In this document: piece after piece, positions 19,107-27,361 of the stretch
Layout: each line of letters begins with the position of its first letter
Position numbering within the stretch: position 1 is the first letter of the stretch
DNA from: Phreatobacter sp.
GTDB taxonomy: Bacteria; Pseudomonadota; Alphaproteobacteria; Rhizobiales; Phreatobacteraceae
DNA: 64,000 nucleotides
Assembly (NCBI RefSeq): GCF_027532945.1
Contig: NZ_JAPZTZ010000010.1
Coordinates: 62,001 to 126,000 of the forward strand
Reading direction: 5' to 3'
Position numbers and translations under genes: made by a program
Notes under the pieces: generated by a model
What the model was told of the DNA's origin: nothing
Databases searched by the model: none
What the model saw: only the letters and a program-made list of their open reading frames with translations

Positions 19107-20243
19107 ATGGCCCCCTCCGATTCACCCCCTATCCTCGGCGCCTTCCGCCGCATCGTCGTGAAGGTTGGTTCCTCGCTGCTCGTCGACGGTGCGAAGGGCG
19201 CGCTGCGCCAGGCATGGCTGGAGACGCTGGGTGCTGATATCGCCCGCCATACCGCCCGCGGCGCCGATGTGCTGGTCGTGTCGTCCGGCGCCATCGCGCT
19301 TGGGCGCACGCTGCTGAAGCTCCCCAAGGGGCCTCTGGAGCTCGAGCAGAGCCAGGCGGCGGCCTCCGTCGGCCAGATCGCCCTGGCGCGGGCCTGGTCG
19401 GAGGTGCTGGGCCAGCACGGCATCGTCGCCGGGCAGATCCTGGTGACTCTCCACGACACCGAGGAGCGCCGTCGCTATCTCAATGCCCGCAACACGATGG
19501 AGACGCTGTTCGGCGTCCGCGCCGTGCCGGTGGTCAACGAGAACGACACGGTGGCGACCGACGAGATCCGCTACGGCGACAACGACCGTCTGGCGGCCCG
19601 CGTCGCCACGATGGTGGGCGCAGATTGCCTCGTCCTGCTGTCCGATATCGACGGGCTCTACACCGCGCCGCCGCAGAAGGATCCTTCCGCGACGCTGATT
19701 CCCGTCGTGCCGCGCATCTCGCCGGAGATCGAGGCCATGGCGGGCGGCGCGGCCTCGGAGCTGTCACGCGGCGGCATGACCACGAAGATCGAGGCCGGCA
19801 AGATCGCCACCACGGCCGGCACGACCATGGTCATCGCCTCGGGCAAGCACGATTCCCCGCTCTCCCGCATCGAATCGGGCGGGCCCTGCACCTGGTTCCT
19901 AACCCCCACCCATCCGGTCACCAGCCGCAAGAAGTGGATCGCCGGCTCGCTGGAGCCGCGCGGCGTGCTGTGGCTCGATGCCGGGGCCGTCGACGCCCTG
20001 CGCTCGGGCAAGAGCCTGCTGCCGGCCGGTGTGCGCAAGGTGGACGGCGCCTTCGAGCGGGGCGACTGCGTGGTGGTGCGCGGGGCGGATGGAGCTGAGA
20101 TCGGCCGCGGCCTCGTCGCCTATGACGCGGTGGCGGCGGTGCAGATCATGGGCAAGAGCTCGAAGGCCATCGAGGCCGTGCTTGGCTACAAGGGCCGCAA
20201 CGAGATGATCCACCGCGACGACCTGGTGCTCGCGGCGGAGTGA
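19107..20243 (+). CDS. proB: Glutamate 5-kinase
   Basis: 378 residues. Amino-acid kinase domain with KVGSSLLVD (about residue 18), [10 protein letters not shown], the glutamate-binding [25 protein letters not shown] and [10 protein letters not shown], then [15 protein letters not shown]-terminal PUA domain (about residues 285-370, [18 protein letters not shown]) is present, as in the long bacterial form. It phosphorylates glutamate in the first step of proline synthesis and is normally feedback-inhibited by proline. It lies alone here, without proA or obg. Confidence 0.95.
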   Translation: MAPSDSPPILGAFRRIVVKVGSSLLVDGAKGALRQAWLETLGADIARHTARGADVLVVSSGAIALGRTLLKLPKGPLELEQSQAAASVGQIALARAWSEVLGQHGIVAGQILVTLHDTEERRRYLNARNTMETLFGVRAVPVVNENDTVATDEIRYGDNDRLAARVATMVGADCLVLLSDIDGLYTAPPQKDPSATLIPVVPRISPEIEAMAGGAASELSRGGMTTKIEAGKIATTAGTTMVIASGKHDSPLSRIESGGPCTWFLTPTHPVTSRKKWIAGSLEPRGVLWLDAGAVDALRSGKSLLPAGVRKVDGAFERGDCVVVRGADGAEIGRGLVAYDAVAAVQIMGKSSKAIEAVLGYKGRNEMIHRDDLVLAAE

Positions 20244-20252
20244 AGGCAGGGG

Positions 20253-21122
20253 CTAGCGCCCCGCGCGCTTCAGCAGCCGCTCCGCGCGTGTCAGATGCGG
20301 CCTGTCGAACATCTCGCCGCCGATATTGACGACGCCGGCGCCGGGCTGCGCGGCGAAGGCCGCCACCACCTTCTGCGCCTCGGCGATCGCCGCCTCGTCG
20401 GGGGTGAAGACCGCGTTGATCACCGGTACCTGCGCCGGGTGGATGGCCATCTTGGCTGTGAAGCCGTCGCGGCGAGCCTCCTCGCATTCGCGGCGAAGAC
20501 CGTCCTCGTCGCGGAAGGCCGGAAAGACCGTGTCGATGGGCTGGACCTCGGCCGCCACCGCCCCCATGAGGCACAGCGCGCGGGCGAGGCGGAAGGGTTC
20601 GGTATGGCGGCCGTCGGGTCCGCGATTGGTTTCGGCGCCGATGTCGGCGGACAGGTCCTCCGCGCCCCAGGTAAGCCCGGAGAGCCGCGGGCTTGCCCCC
20701 TGGTAGCTGCCGAGGGTGAAGACCGCCTTGGCCGTCTCGGTGGCCACCACGGTGATGCGGATGCGCCCCTCGGGGAGGGCGGCGAGGGCCTCGCGCGTCG
20801 TCAGCTTGGCGTCGAGATGGGCGACGTCGCGGCCGCCCTCGGCCTTCGGAAGCATGATCGCGTCGGGCCGCGCCGCCACCACGGCGTCGAGATCGGCGTC
20901 GGTGAGCCCGGTATCGAGGGCGTTGACCCGGACCATCAGGAGGGGCCGCTGGCTGGCGCCGGCATGGGCGGCAAGGAAGGCGCGGGCGGTCTCGCGCGCC
21001 AGCGGCTTGTTCGCGGCCGAGACCGAATCCTCAAGGTCGAGGATCAGCGCATCGGCGCCGCTCTCCAGGGCCTTGGCGAGCTTCTTGTCGGAATCGGCAG
21101 GAACGAAGAGCAGCGAGCGCAT
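20253..21122 (-). CDS. HpcH/HpaI aldolase/citrate lyase family protein (CitE-like)
   Basis: 289 residues. The start MRSLLFVPADSDKKLAKAL and the segments LILDLEDSV, VRVNALDTGL, DAIMLPKAEGG, VVATETAKAVFTLG and LTWGAEDLSADIGA match the CitE/malyl-CoA lyase TIM barrel, with the Mg-binding Glu and Asp. KMAIHPAQVPVINAVF near the C-terminus is also typical. It should cleave or form a C-C bond in an acyl-CoA such as malyl- or methylmalyl-CoA, or act as a thioesterase. It follows the MaoC gene with a 4-base gap, so the two probably act on the same CoA intermediate. The exact substrate is unknown. Confidence 0.88.
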   Translation of the reverse strand: MRSLLFVPADSDKKLAKALESGADALILDLEDSVSAANKPLARETARAFLAAHAGASQRPLLMVRVNALDTGLTDADLDAVVAARPDAIMLPKAEGGRDVAHLDAKLTTREALAALPEGRIRITVVATETAKAVFTLGSYQGASPRLSGLTWGAEDLSADIGAETNRGPDGRHTEPFRLARALCLMGAVAAEVQPIDTVFPAFRDEDGLRRECEEARRDGFTAKMAIHPAQVPVINAVFTPDEAAIAEAQKVVAAFAAQPGAGVVNIGGEMFDRPHLTRAERLLKRAGR

Positions 21123-21126
21123 CGGC

Positions 21127-21633
21127 TCAGGCCCCGCGCTTCAGCACGAGGGACTGGCGCGTACATTCGGCGACCAGCTTGTCGTTCTGGTTGAAGGCGC
21201 GGTGGTGGAACTCGATCACGCCCATGGTCGGGCGCGATTTCGATTCGCGCTTGGCGGTCACCGTGCTTTCGCAATGGATCGTGTCGTTCTCGAAAAGCGG
21301 GTGGGGGAACTTCACGTCGGTCATGCCGAGATTGGCGAAGAGCGTGCCGTTGGTGGTGTCCGGCACGGAAATGCCGATGAGCAGGCCGAGGGTGAAGAGC
21401 GAGTTCATCAGCGGCTGGCCCCAGTCGGAGGCCTCCGAAAACTGCCGGTCGATGTGCAGCGGCTGCGGATTCATGGTCAGCGTCGAGAACAGAACGTTGT
21501 CCATCTGCGTCACCGAGCGGGTGATGCGGTGGCGGATGAGCTGGCCGACCTCGAAATCGTCGAAGTAGATGCCGCCGCGCGGATGGCGGCGATCGTCGGT
21601 GATGAGGGTGGTGGCGGTGACGCTGGCGGTCAT
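21127..21633 (-). CDS. MaoC-family (R)-specific hydratase
   Basis: 168 residues with a hot-dog fold: GGIYFDDFEVGQLIRHRITRSVTQMDNVLFSTLTMNPQPLHID contains the Asp and His of the MaoC hydratase signature, and later GTLFANLGMTDVKFPHPLFENDTIHCESTV. It is half the length of mesaconyl-CoA hydratase, so it is a single hot-dog domain. It should hydrate an enoyl-CoA. It is the first gene of a two-gene operon with the CitE-like lyase. Confidence 0.87.
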   Translation of the reverse strand: MTASVTATTLITDDRRHPRGGIYFDDFEVGQLIRHRITRSVTQMDNVLFSTLTMNPQPLHIDRQFSEASDWGQPLMNSLFTLGLLIGISVPDTTNGTLFANLGMTDVKFPHPLFENDTIHCESTVTAKRESKSRPTMGVIEFHHRAFNQNDKLVAECTRQSLVLKRGA

Positions 21634-21678
21634 GGTCGGCCTCGGTCGGGGCAGGTCGTTACGACTTCGTTTACCATA

Positions 21679-21694
21679 ATGGAGCAGGCTCCAT
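21679..21694. promoter_or_regulatory. Dyad ATGGAGC-N2-GCTCCAT between divergent genes
   Basis: Perfect 7-base arms separated by two bases, in the 94-bp gap between the MaoC gene (- strand) and the transglycosylase gene (+ strand), close to an AT-rich TTACCATAAT. It could be an operator for either gene. There is no evidence for which regulator. Confidence 0.4.
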
Positions 21695-21727
21695 GGTCAC
21701 GGGTCCTTCCCTCCGGACATAGCCGAG

Positions 21728-22774
21728 ATGTTCCTCTTCCGCTCGTCAGCCGAACCGCAGAGCCGTCCCACGACGGCCACGGAAGCTGGCGTCAATCGGG
21801 TGGTTTCGGCCATCAGGGACGCAGCCGAGAAGACCGGCGCGGGTTTCGACTACCTGCTGCGCACCGCCCGCCGCGAATCGAGCCTGCAGCCGGCGGCGCA
21901 GGCTTCGACCTCCAGCGCGCGCGGCCTCTATCAGTTCATCGATTCGACCTGGCTCACCATGGTGCGGGACGAGGGGCGCAATCTCGGCCTTGCCAAATAT
22001 GCCGAGCAGATCGGCCGCGATGCCAGCGGCCGGCCGACCGTCGCCGATCCGGCGGCACGCCAGCAGATCCTCGCCCTGCGTGACGATCCTGCCGTCTCGG
22101 CGCTCATGGCCGGCGCCTTCACCAACCGCAACGCCACCGAGATCCGCTCCGGCACCGGGCGAAACCCGACCGAGGGCGAGCTCTACATGGCGCATTTTCT
22201 CGGATCGGGCGGCGCGGTGCGTCTCATCAACGCCAACCAGAACAATCCGCAGGCGACCGCCGCGCGGCTGTTCCCGGAGGCTGCCGACGCCAACCGCCGC
22301 ATCTTCTTCGACCAGGGCCGCCCGCGCACCGTCGCCGAGGTCTACCAGGTTCTCGCGGCCGGCCAGACGCAGCCCTTCACCGCCACCGCTACCGCCGCCT
22401 CGGGTACCGCGACGACCCTCGCCGCCGCCACCGCAGCGCAGGAGCAGGCGAGCGGTTGGTCGGCGATCCCCACGATCAATGCCGATCCGGGCCGGCCCTT
22501 CCATTCGCTGTTCTCCGGCAATGGCGGCGGGCCCATCAACGCCTTCGTCGCGGCCACCTGGACCTCGCTCGGTCGCGATGCCGCCACAGCCTCGCAGCGC
22601 GTCAATGTCGCAACCGCGCTCGGGCCGCAGGGCTCTGCCTCCGGTGCCTCCGCCGGCAGCACTGCCGCCGCGGGCGCCATGGGCGGGCCGTTCTATCCGG
22701 TGCGGGTCGACATGGCCCGCCGCGCCCAGCCGCTCGACCTGTCGAGCTTCCTGCGCCCGGACGTCCGGCGCTGA
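21728..22774 (+). CDS. Transglycosylase SLT-domain protein
   Basis: 348 residues. The lysozyme-like core is at residues 30-190: FDYLLRTARRESSLQPAAQAS carries the catalytic Glu, followed by SARGLYQFIDSTWLTMV and GELYMAHFLGSGGAVRLI. The C-terminal half is a low-complexity Ala/Thr/Ser region without a recognisable fold. There is no clear signal peptide, so export may depend on another route. It should cut peptidoglycan glycan strands. Similar proteins in Rhizobiales are sometimes flagellum- or secretion-associated, but no such genes are nearby. Confidence 0.85.
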   Translation: MFLFRSSAEPQSRPTTATEAGVNRVVSAIRDAAEKTGAGFDYLLRTARRESSLQPAAQASTSSARGLYQFIDSTWLTMVRDEGRNLGLAKYAEQIGRDASGRPTVADPAARQQILALRDDPAVSALMAGAFTNRNATEIRSGTGRNPTEGELYMAHFLGSGGAVRLINANQNNPQATAARLFPEAADANRRIFFDQGRPRTVAEVYQVLAAGQTQPFTATATAASGTATTLAAATAAQEQASGWSAIPTINADPGRPFHSLFSGNGGGPINAFVAATWTSLGRDAATASQRVNVATALGPQGSASGASAGSTAAAGAMGGPFYPVRVDMARRAQPLDLSSFLRPDVRR

Positions 22775-22899
22775 GCCGTCCCCCAAATTTCACTTAAAAA
22801 GCATGGTGAACGCTTTGTTAAGCGGCGCGCCCTAATCTGTGTGCGGCAACACGAAAATCCGTTGCGTTCCAGTTCCTTGCCGCGGTTCAGGCAGTCCCG

Positions 22900-24090
22900 A
22901 TGATCGTACGTCATTTCCTGCGGTGGATTCAGACGGCCCCGGCCGGCGACAGGGCCGATGCGACCGCGGCTCTCGCCCGCGCCTATCTCCATTCCGATCT
23001 CGGCCGCGAGGACAGCGCCGCCGCCGAGGCGGCGATGATCACCCTGCTCGACGATCCCTCGCCGCTGGTTCGGCGGGCCCTGGCCGATGCTCTCGCGCCC
23101 TCCGAAGACGCGCCGCATACGGTCATCGTCGGGCTGCTGCAGGACCAGGCGGAGATCGCCGCCATCGTCGCCCGCCACTCGCCGCTGCTGCTCGATGCCG
23201 AACTGGTCGATCTCGTCGGGGCCGGCGCGCCGCTCGTCCAATATGCGGTTGCCCGCCGCGACCAGGTGCCGGCGCCGGTCGCCGCCGCCATCGCCGAGGT
23301 CGGCTGCCTCGAGGCCTGCCTCGCCGTCGTCGCCCTCGATACGGTCGACGTGCCGGCCTTCTCCATCGACCGCATCATCGAGCGGTTCGGCGAGGATGCC
23401 GACATTCGCGAGGCGCTCTTCGCCCGCGCTGATCTGTCAGCCGGTGCGCGCCAGGCGCTGGTGGTGAAACTCTCCGCCGCACTCTCCGCCTTCGTTGCCG
23501 GCCGTGCCTGGCTGCCCGAGGACAAGGCGGCGCGCATCGCCCGCGAGGCCTCCGACAAGGCAACCGTCGCCATCGCCGCGACCTGCGGAGGGGAGGGCAT
23601 CGCCCCGCTCGTCCGCCACCTGCGCCAGTCCGGCCAGCTCTCCACCGGCCTCGTCCTGCGGGCGCTGCTCTCCGGCAATGTCAGGCTGTTCGAACAGGCG
23701 CTGGCCGAGCTCTCGGGCCTGTCGCTGCGCCAGGCCGCGGGCCTTGTTCACGACCGCCGCGGGGCCGGCTTCCGCGCCCTCTATGACCGCGCCGGCCTGC
23801 CGGCCTCGACCTATCCGGCCTTCCGCGCCGCGCTCGACGCCTGGCATGAGGACGGCCTGCCGTTCCAGCGCGGGGGCGATGCCCAGCTGCGCCGCCGCAT
23901 GGTGGAGCGCGTGCTCACCGCCTATGCGCCGGTCGCCGATGGGGAGCTCGACGTGCTGCTCGCCCAGCTGCGCCGTTTCGCGGCGGAGGCGGCCCGTGAC
24001 GAGGCGCGGGCCTTTGCCCGCGATCTCGTGGCCGGCCACGAGGCACTGGACGACGAGGCGGTGGAATTTCCGCTGGTGGCGGCCGCCTGA
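22900..24090 (+). CDS. DUF2336 domain-containing protein
   Basis: 396 residues of Ala/Leu/Arg-rich helical repeats resembling HEAT-like units (for example AAEAAMITLLDDPSPLVRRALADALAPSEDAPHTVIVGLL at about residues 45-85, and later HSPLLLDAELVDLVGAG). This pattern identifies the alphaproteobacterial DUF2336 family, of unknown biochemical role. It is cytosolic, with no membrane segment. It converges on an Hpt-domain gene and a response-regulator gene, so a signalling role is possible but inferred. Confidence 0.82.
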   Translation: MIVRHFLRWIQTAPAGDRADATAALARAYLHSDLGREDSAAAEAAMITLLDDPSPLVRRALADALAPSEDAPHTVIVGLLQDQAEIAAIVARHSPLLLDAELVDLVGAGAPLVQYAVARRDQVPAPVAAAIAEVGCLEACLAVVALDTVDVPAFSIDRIIERFGEDADIREALFARADLSAGARQALVVKLSAALSAFVAGRAWLPEDKAARIAREASDKATVAIAATCGGEGIAPLVRHLRQSGQLSTGLVLRALLSGNVRLFEQALAELSGLSLRQAAGLVHDRRGAGFRALYDRAGLPASTYPAFRAALDAWHEDGLPFQRGGDAQLRRRMVERVLTAYAPVADGELDVLLAQLRRFAAEAARDEARAFARDLVAGHEALDDEAVEFPLVAAA

Positions 24091-24111
24091 GGCGGCCTTT
24101 GCGTCACCCGA

Positions 24112-24720
24112 TCAGGGAACGATGGAGGGCGCGCCATTGACGGCGACGAGGAGTTCCGTCGTCGCTTCGCCGAGGCGTTCGGAGAGCGTCACCGCCACCG
24201 GGTGATCCGTACCCTTGGCATTCTCACGCACAATGGCGCGGATGGCGTCAACATGCTGCAGCACCAATGCGACGGGCAGGCGGGTGTCGTCGGCGATGCC
24301 GTCGAGCAGGGCGCAGAGGCTTTCGGCGACGCGGCCGGCCAGCGGATAGCCGAAGGTCGCGGCCTCCCCCTTCAGGTCGTGGGCGGCGGTGTAGACGGCG
24401 GCGCGGTTGGCCGCGTCGAAGCCGGTGGCGGCGATGGCGTCGCGCGCCTTGGTCAGCCGCTCGACCTCCTTTGCCATCCAGTCCTCGAACTCGCTCGACA
24501 GCTCCTGCAGCGCCGCCTCGGCCCGCTCGATGGCCTCCATGTCGAAGCCGAACTCGTCGACCTTGATCTTGGCCTTCTTCGAGAAGCTTTTGAGGGTGCG
24601 CTTCGGCGTGACGACCTCGTGGTCGGCGAAGGTGTCGATGCTGGCCTCGTCGAGGCCGCCCTTCTTGCCGGTGCGGGCCGTCGGCTTGATCGGTGTCTTC
24701 GTGGCAGGCGGGTTGGTCAT
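24112..24720 (-). CDS. Hpt-domain phosphotransfer protein
   Basis: 202 residues. The N-terminal 50 residues are Lys/Thr-rich and probably disordered. The helical C-terminal part holds the Hpt signature AAHDLKGEAATFGYPLAGRVAESL (about residue 115), whose His would carry the phosphate, preceded by an amphipathic segment that could form a coiled coil (AIERAEAALQELSSEFEDWM). It lies 10 bases downstream of a stand-alone response regulator in the same direction, so the two likely form a phosphorelay pair. Confidence 0.85.
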   Translation of the reverse strand: MTNPPATKTPIKPTARTGKKGGLDEASIDTFADHEVVTPKRTLKSFSKKAKIKVDEFGFDMEAIERAEAALQELSSEFEDWMAKEVERLTKARDAIAATGFDAANRAAVYTAAHDLKGEAATFGYPLAGRVAESLCALLDGIADDTRLPVALVLQHVDAIRAIVRENAKGTDHPVAVTLSERLGEATTELLVAVNGAPSIVP

Positions 24721-24730
24721 GGAAACGGCC

Positions 24731-25276
24731 TCACACGGAACTCTTGGTCTTGTCGAGCAGCGGGGCGACCTTGATCATCTCGGCCTTCTCGCCCTTGCGC
24801 CGTTCGGGTCCGACATAGCTTGAATTGTGGTTGCGCCGGCGATCCGGGCCGAAAAAGGTCTTGGTCTTGATGAAGGGCCGCGGATTGACCACGACGTTGA
24901 GAATGCGCTGGTAGAGGGCCTTGGCCGAGATCGGCTTGGCGAGAAATTCGGTGACGCCGGCATCGCGCGATTCCAGCACGCGCTTCTTTTCCGAGTGGCC
25001 GGTGAGCATGATGATCGCGACATAGGGGTTCGCATTGGCGCCGGGCTGGCGGATCATGCTGGTCAGTTCGAGCCCGTCGAAGATCGGCATCGACCAGTCG
25101 GTGATGACGATATCGGGCATGTAGTGGGTGAAGGCCTCGAGGCCCGCCGCGCCGTCTTCCGCCTCGTAGACCTCGCGGGCGCCGAAGCCGTGCAGAAGGG
25201 TTCGCACGATCCGGCGCATATGCGCGTTGTCGTCGATGACAAGGAATCGCAGCCGGTTGAAGTCGATGCGGATCAT
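24731..25276 (-). CDS. Single-domain response regulator
   Basis: 181 residues from the ATG at 25276 (MIRIDFNRLRFLVIDDN); an ATG four codons earlier is also possible. The receiver domain has the acidic pair DDN, the phospho-acceptor Asp in VITDWSMPIFDG (about residue 59), Thr in MLTGHS and Lys in FLAKPIS. The 50-residue tail (FFGPDRRRNHNSSYVGPERRKGEK) has no DNA-binding fold but is rich in Arg/Lys. Output is probably by protein contact. It is followed at once by the Hpt gene. Confidence 0.9.
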   Translation of the reverse strand: MIRIDFNRLRFLVIDDNAHMRRIVRTLLHGFGAREVYEAEDGAAGLEAFTHYMPDIVITDWSMPIFDGLELTSMIRQPGANANPYVAIIMLTGHSEKKRVLESRDAGVTEFLAKPISAKALYQRILNVVVNPRPFIKTKTFFGPDRRRNHNSSYVGPERRKGEKAEMIKVAPLLDKTKSSV

Positions 25277-25330
25277 CACCGCCACCATACCGGGCGGCGA
25301 TTAGCGGACCGTTAAGGCTGATGGCGGCCG

Positions 25331-26113
25331 TCAGGCGCCGAACTGCTCGCGCAGAATGCGCTCGTCCAGGGAATGGCCGGGATCGTGCATCAGGATCATG
25401 GACTTCGACCGGTCCATCTCCACCGAAACCTTCGCGACGTCGCGGACCTCGTGATGGTCGGCGGTGGCACTCACCGGACGCTTCGCGGATTCCAGCACCT
25501 CGATGGTGAGGGCCACCCGGTCGGGCAGGAGCGCGCCGCGCCAGCGTCGCGGCCGGAACGGCGAGATCGGGGTGAGTGCGAGGAGCGTGGCGTTCAGCGG
25601 CAGGATGGGGCCGTTGGCCGAGAGGTTGTAGGCGGTGGAGCCCGCGGGGGTGGCGATGAGCACGCCATCGGCGATGAGCTCGTCCATGCGGGCATTGCCG
25701 TCGACGGAGATCCTGAGCTTCGCAACTTGAGAGGTCTCGCGCAGTAGCGACACCTCGTTGATGGCGAGCGCGTCCTGCCGCTCGCCATGGATGTCGATGG
25801 TGGTCATGGCCAGCGGGTGGATCACCGAGCGCTCGGCCGTCCATATGCGCTCGACGAGACCGTCCTCGGCATATTCGTTCATCAGGAACCCGACGGAGCC
25901 GCGGTTCATCCCGTAGATGGGCTTGCCGGTGGAGATGTACTTGTGCAGCGTCTGCAACATCAGGCCGTCGCCGCCAAGGGCGACCACCACCTCCGCCTCG
26001 TCGCCGGCAACGTTGCCGTAGCGCGCGGTCAGCCGCTCGATAGCCTCCTGGGCCTCGGGCGCAGGCGAGGCCACGAAGGCGATCTTCTTGGGATCGGGGC
26101 GCAGGTCGGCCAA
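25331..26113 (-). CDS. nadK: NAD kinase
   Basis: 260 residues, the short form found in alphaproteobacteria. It contains the catalytic GGDG loop ([15 protein letters not shown], about residue 47), [15 protein letters not shown], and the NAD-binding [25 protein letters not shown]. It makes NADP from NAD and ATP. The only in-frame start near the conserved N-terminus is the TTG at 26113, which may mean modest translation. It is divergent from cutA with a 29-bp gap. Confidence 0.93.
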   Translation of the reverse strand: MADLRPDPKKIAFVASPAPEAQEAIERLTARYGNVAGDEAEVVVALGGDGLMLQTLHKYISTGKPIYGMNRGSVGFLMNEYAEDGLVERIWTAERSVIHPLAMTTIDIHGERQDALAINEVSLLRETSQVAKLRISVDGNARMDELIADGVLIATPAGSTAYNLSANGPILPLNATLLALTPISPFRPRRWRGALLPDRVALTIEVLESAKRPVSATADHHEVRDVAKVSVEMDRSKSMILMHDPGHSLDERILREQFGA

Positions 26114-26142
26114 GGGGGCATCCGCCGGACAGGGAGGAAGAT

Positions 26143-26478
26143 ATGACGCGAGCCGAGAAGCCGGACGACGTCGTTCTGGTCTATACGACCGCCGCGAGCC
26201 TTGTCGAGGCGGAGACCATCGCCGAGGACCTGGTCGAGCGCCGTCTCATCGCCTGCGCCAACATCCTGCCCGGCATGCGCTCCATCTATCGATGGAAGGG
26301 CCAAGTGGAGCGCGGCGACGAGGTGGTGATGATCCTCAAGACGGTCCGCGCGCGCCTGCACGAAGCGCAGGCCCGTTTCCGCGAGGCTCATTCCTACGAC
26401 ACGCCGGCCTTCCTGGTGGTCGACGTGCCGGTGGGCGACGAGGCCTATCTCGCCTGGCTGAGAGCCGAGACCGCCTGA
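26143..26478 (+). CDS. cutA: Divalent-cation tolerance protein CutA
   Basis: 111 residues after AGGGAGGAAG. The CutA1 fold is identified by [43 protein letters not shown] and [13 protein letters not shown], then [20 protein letters not shown]. It forms a trimer resembling PII and has been linked to copper tolerance; the molecular role is unsettled. It converges on the SDR gene, with only three bases between the two stop codons. Confidence 0.95.
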   Translation: MTRAEKPDDVVLVYTTAASLVEAETIAEDLVERRLIACANILPGMRSIYRWKGQVERGDEVVMILKTVRARLHEAQARFREAHSYDTPAFLVVDVPVGDEAYLAWLRAETA

Positions 26479-26481
26479 GGC

Positions 26482-27228
26482 TCAGCCGCGGCCGACGAAG
26501 GGCATGTCGTTGGCCATGACGGTCATGGTCAGGACGTTCACGTCGAGCGGCAGGTTGGCGACATGCACCACCGCGTCGGCGACGTGGCGCACGTCCATGC
26601 GCGGCTCGACCTTGGTGGTGAAATCCGCCTGGAGGACGCCGTTCGCCATGCGCTCGGTCATCTCGGTCGCGGCATTGCCGACGTCGATCTGCGAGCAGAC
26701 GATCCGGTCGGCGCGGCCATCGAGCGAGATCGCCTTGGTGAGGCCGAGCACGGCGTGCTTGGTCGCGGTATAGGGCGCGGAGTAGGGGCGCGGCGCATAG
26801 GCCGAGATCGAGCCGTTGTTGATGATGCGGCCGCCCTTGGGGTCCTGCGCGCGCATCATCCTCATGGCCTCGCGGGCGCAGAGGAAGGAACCGGTGAGGT
26901 TGACGTCAACGACCTGCCGCCACTTCTCGATCGGCAGTTCGTCCAGCGGCACGGCCTGGGCACCCATGCCGGCATTGTTGAAGAGCACATCGATGCGGCC
27001 GAAGCGGTCCTTCACCAGCTTGAACAGGGCGGCGACGGAGGCCTCGTCGGAGACGTCGATGGGAGCGGCGACGACGGTCGCGCCGCCGGCCATGGACACC
27101 GTCTTCTCCAGCTCGTCCTTGCGGCGGCCTGCCACCACCACGGCATAACCAGCCTTGGCGAGCGCCAAGGCCGAAGCCCGCCCGATGCCGGAACCTGCGC
27201 CCGTGACCACCGCGATACGCTGAGACAT
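26482..27228 (-). CDS. SDR family oxidoreductase
   Basis: 248 residues with a strong GGGAGG ribosome site. Classical [17 protein letters not shown] near residue 10, NNAGMG at about 88, catalytic Ser in [14 protein letters not shown] and YTATK. It lacks the usual C-terminal GG..V dinucleotide-fold ending, closing instead with [21 protein letters not shown], as in the clade of serine/3-hydroxy acid dehydrogenases. The substrate is unknown. Confidence 0.86.
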   Translation of the reverse strand: MSQRIAVVTGAGSGIGRASALALAKAGYAVVVAGRRKDELEKTVSMAGGATVVAAPIDVSDEASVAALFKLVKDRFGRIDVLFNNAGMGAQAVPLDELPIEKWRQVVDVNLTGSFLCAREAMRMMRAQDPKGGRIINNGSISAYAPRPYSAPYTATKHAVLGLTKAISLDGRADRIVCSQIDVGNAATEMTERMANGVLQADFTTKVEPRMDVRHVADAVVHVANLPLDVNVLTMTVMANDMPFVGRG

Positions 27229-27286
27229 GCTGATCCTCCCGATGCCGCGGGCACTGCCGGCCCGCTCTTGATGCTGGCGAGACTGG

Positions 27287-27320
27287 CCGAAAGCCGCGCC
27301 CCTGTCGACGGGGGCGCGGC
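27287..27320 (-). terminator. Hairpin downstream of the TonB-dependent receptor
   Basis: A 10-bp perfect stem (GCCGCGCCCC at 27293-27302, GGGGCGCGGC at 27311-27320) lies 41 bases past the receptor stop and is followed on the - strand by TTTCGG. It is a probable but T-poor terminator. Confidence 0.5.
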
Positions 27321-27337
27321 AAGGCAGCGATGCGAAA

Positions 27338-27349
27338 CGGTTTAAACCG
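27338..27349. repeat. 12-bp palindrome CGGTTTAAACCG
   Basis: A perfect palindrome lies 12 bases past the receptor stop codon and 109 bases upstream of the SDR start at 27228. It may be an operator for the SDR gene; there is no further evidence. Confidence 0.35.
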
Positions 27350-27361
27350 CTGACCGGTGGC

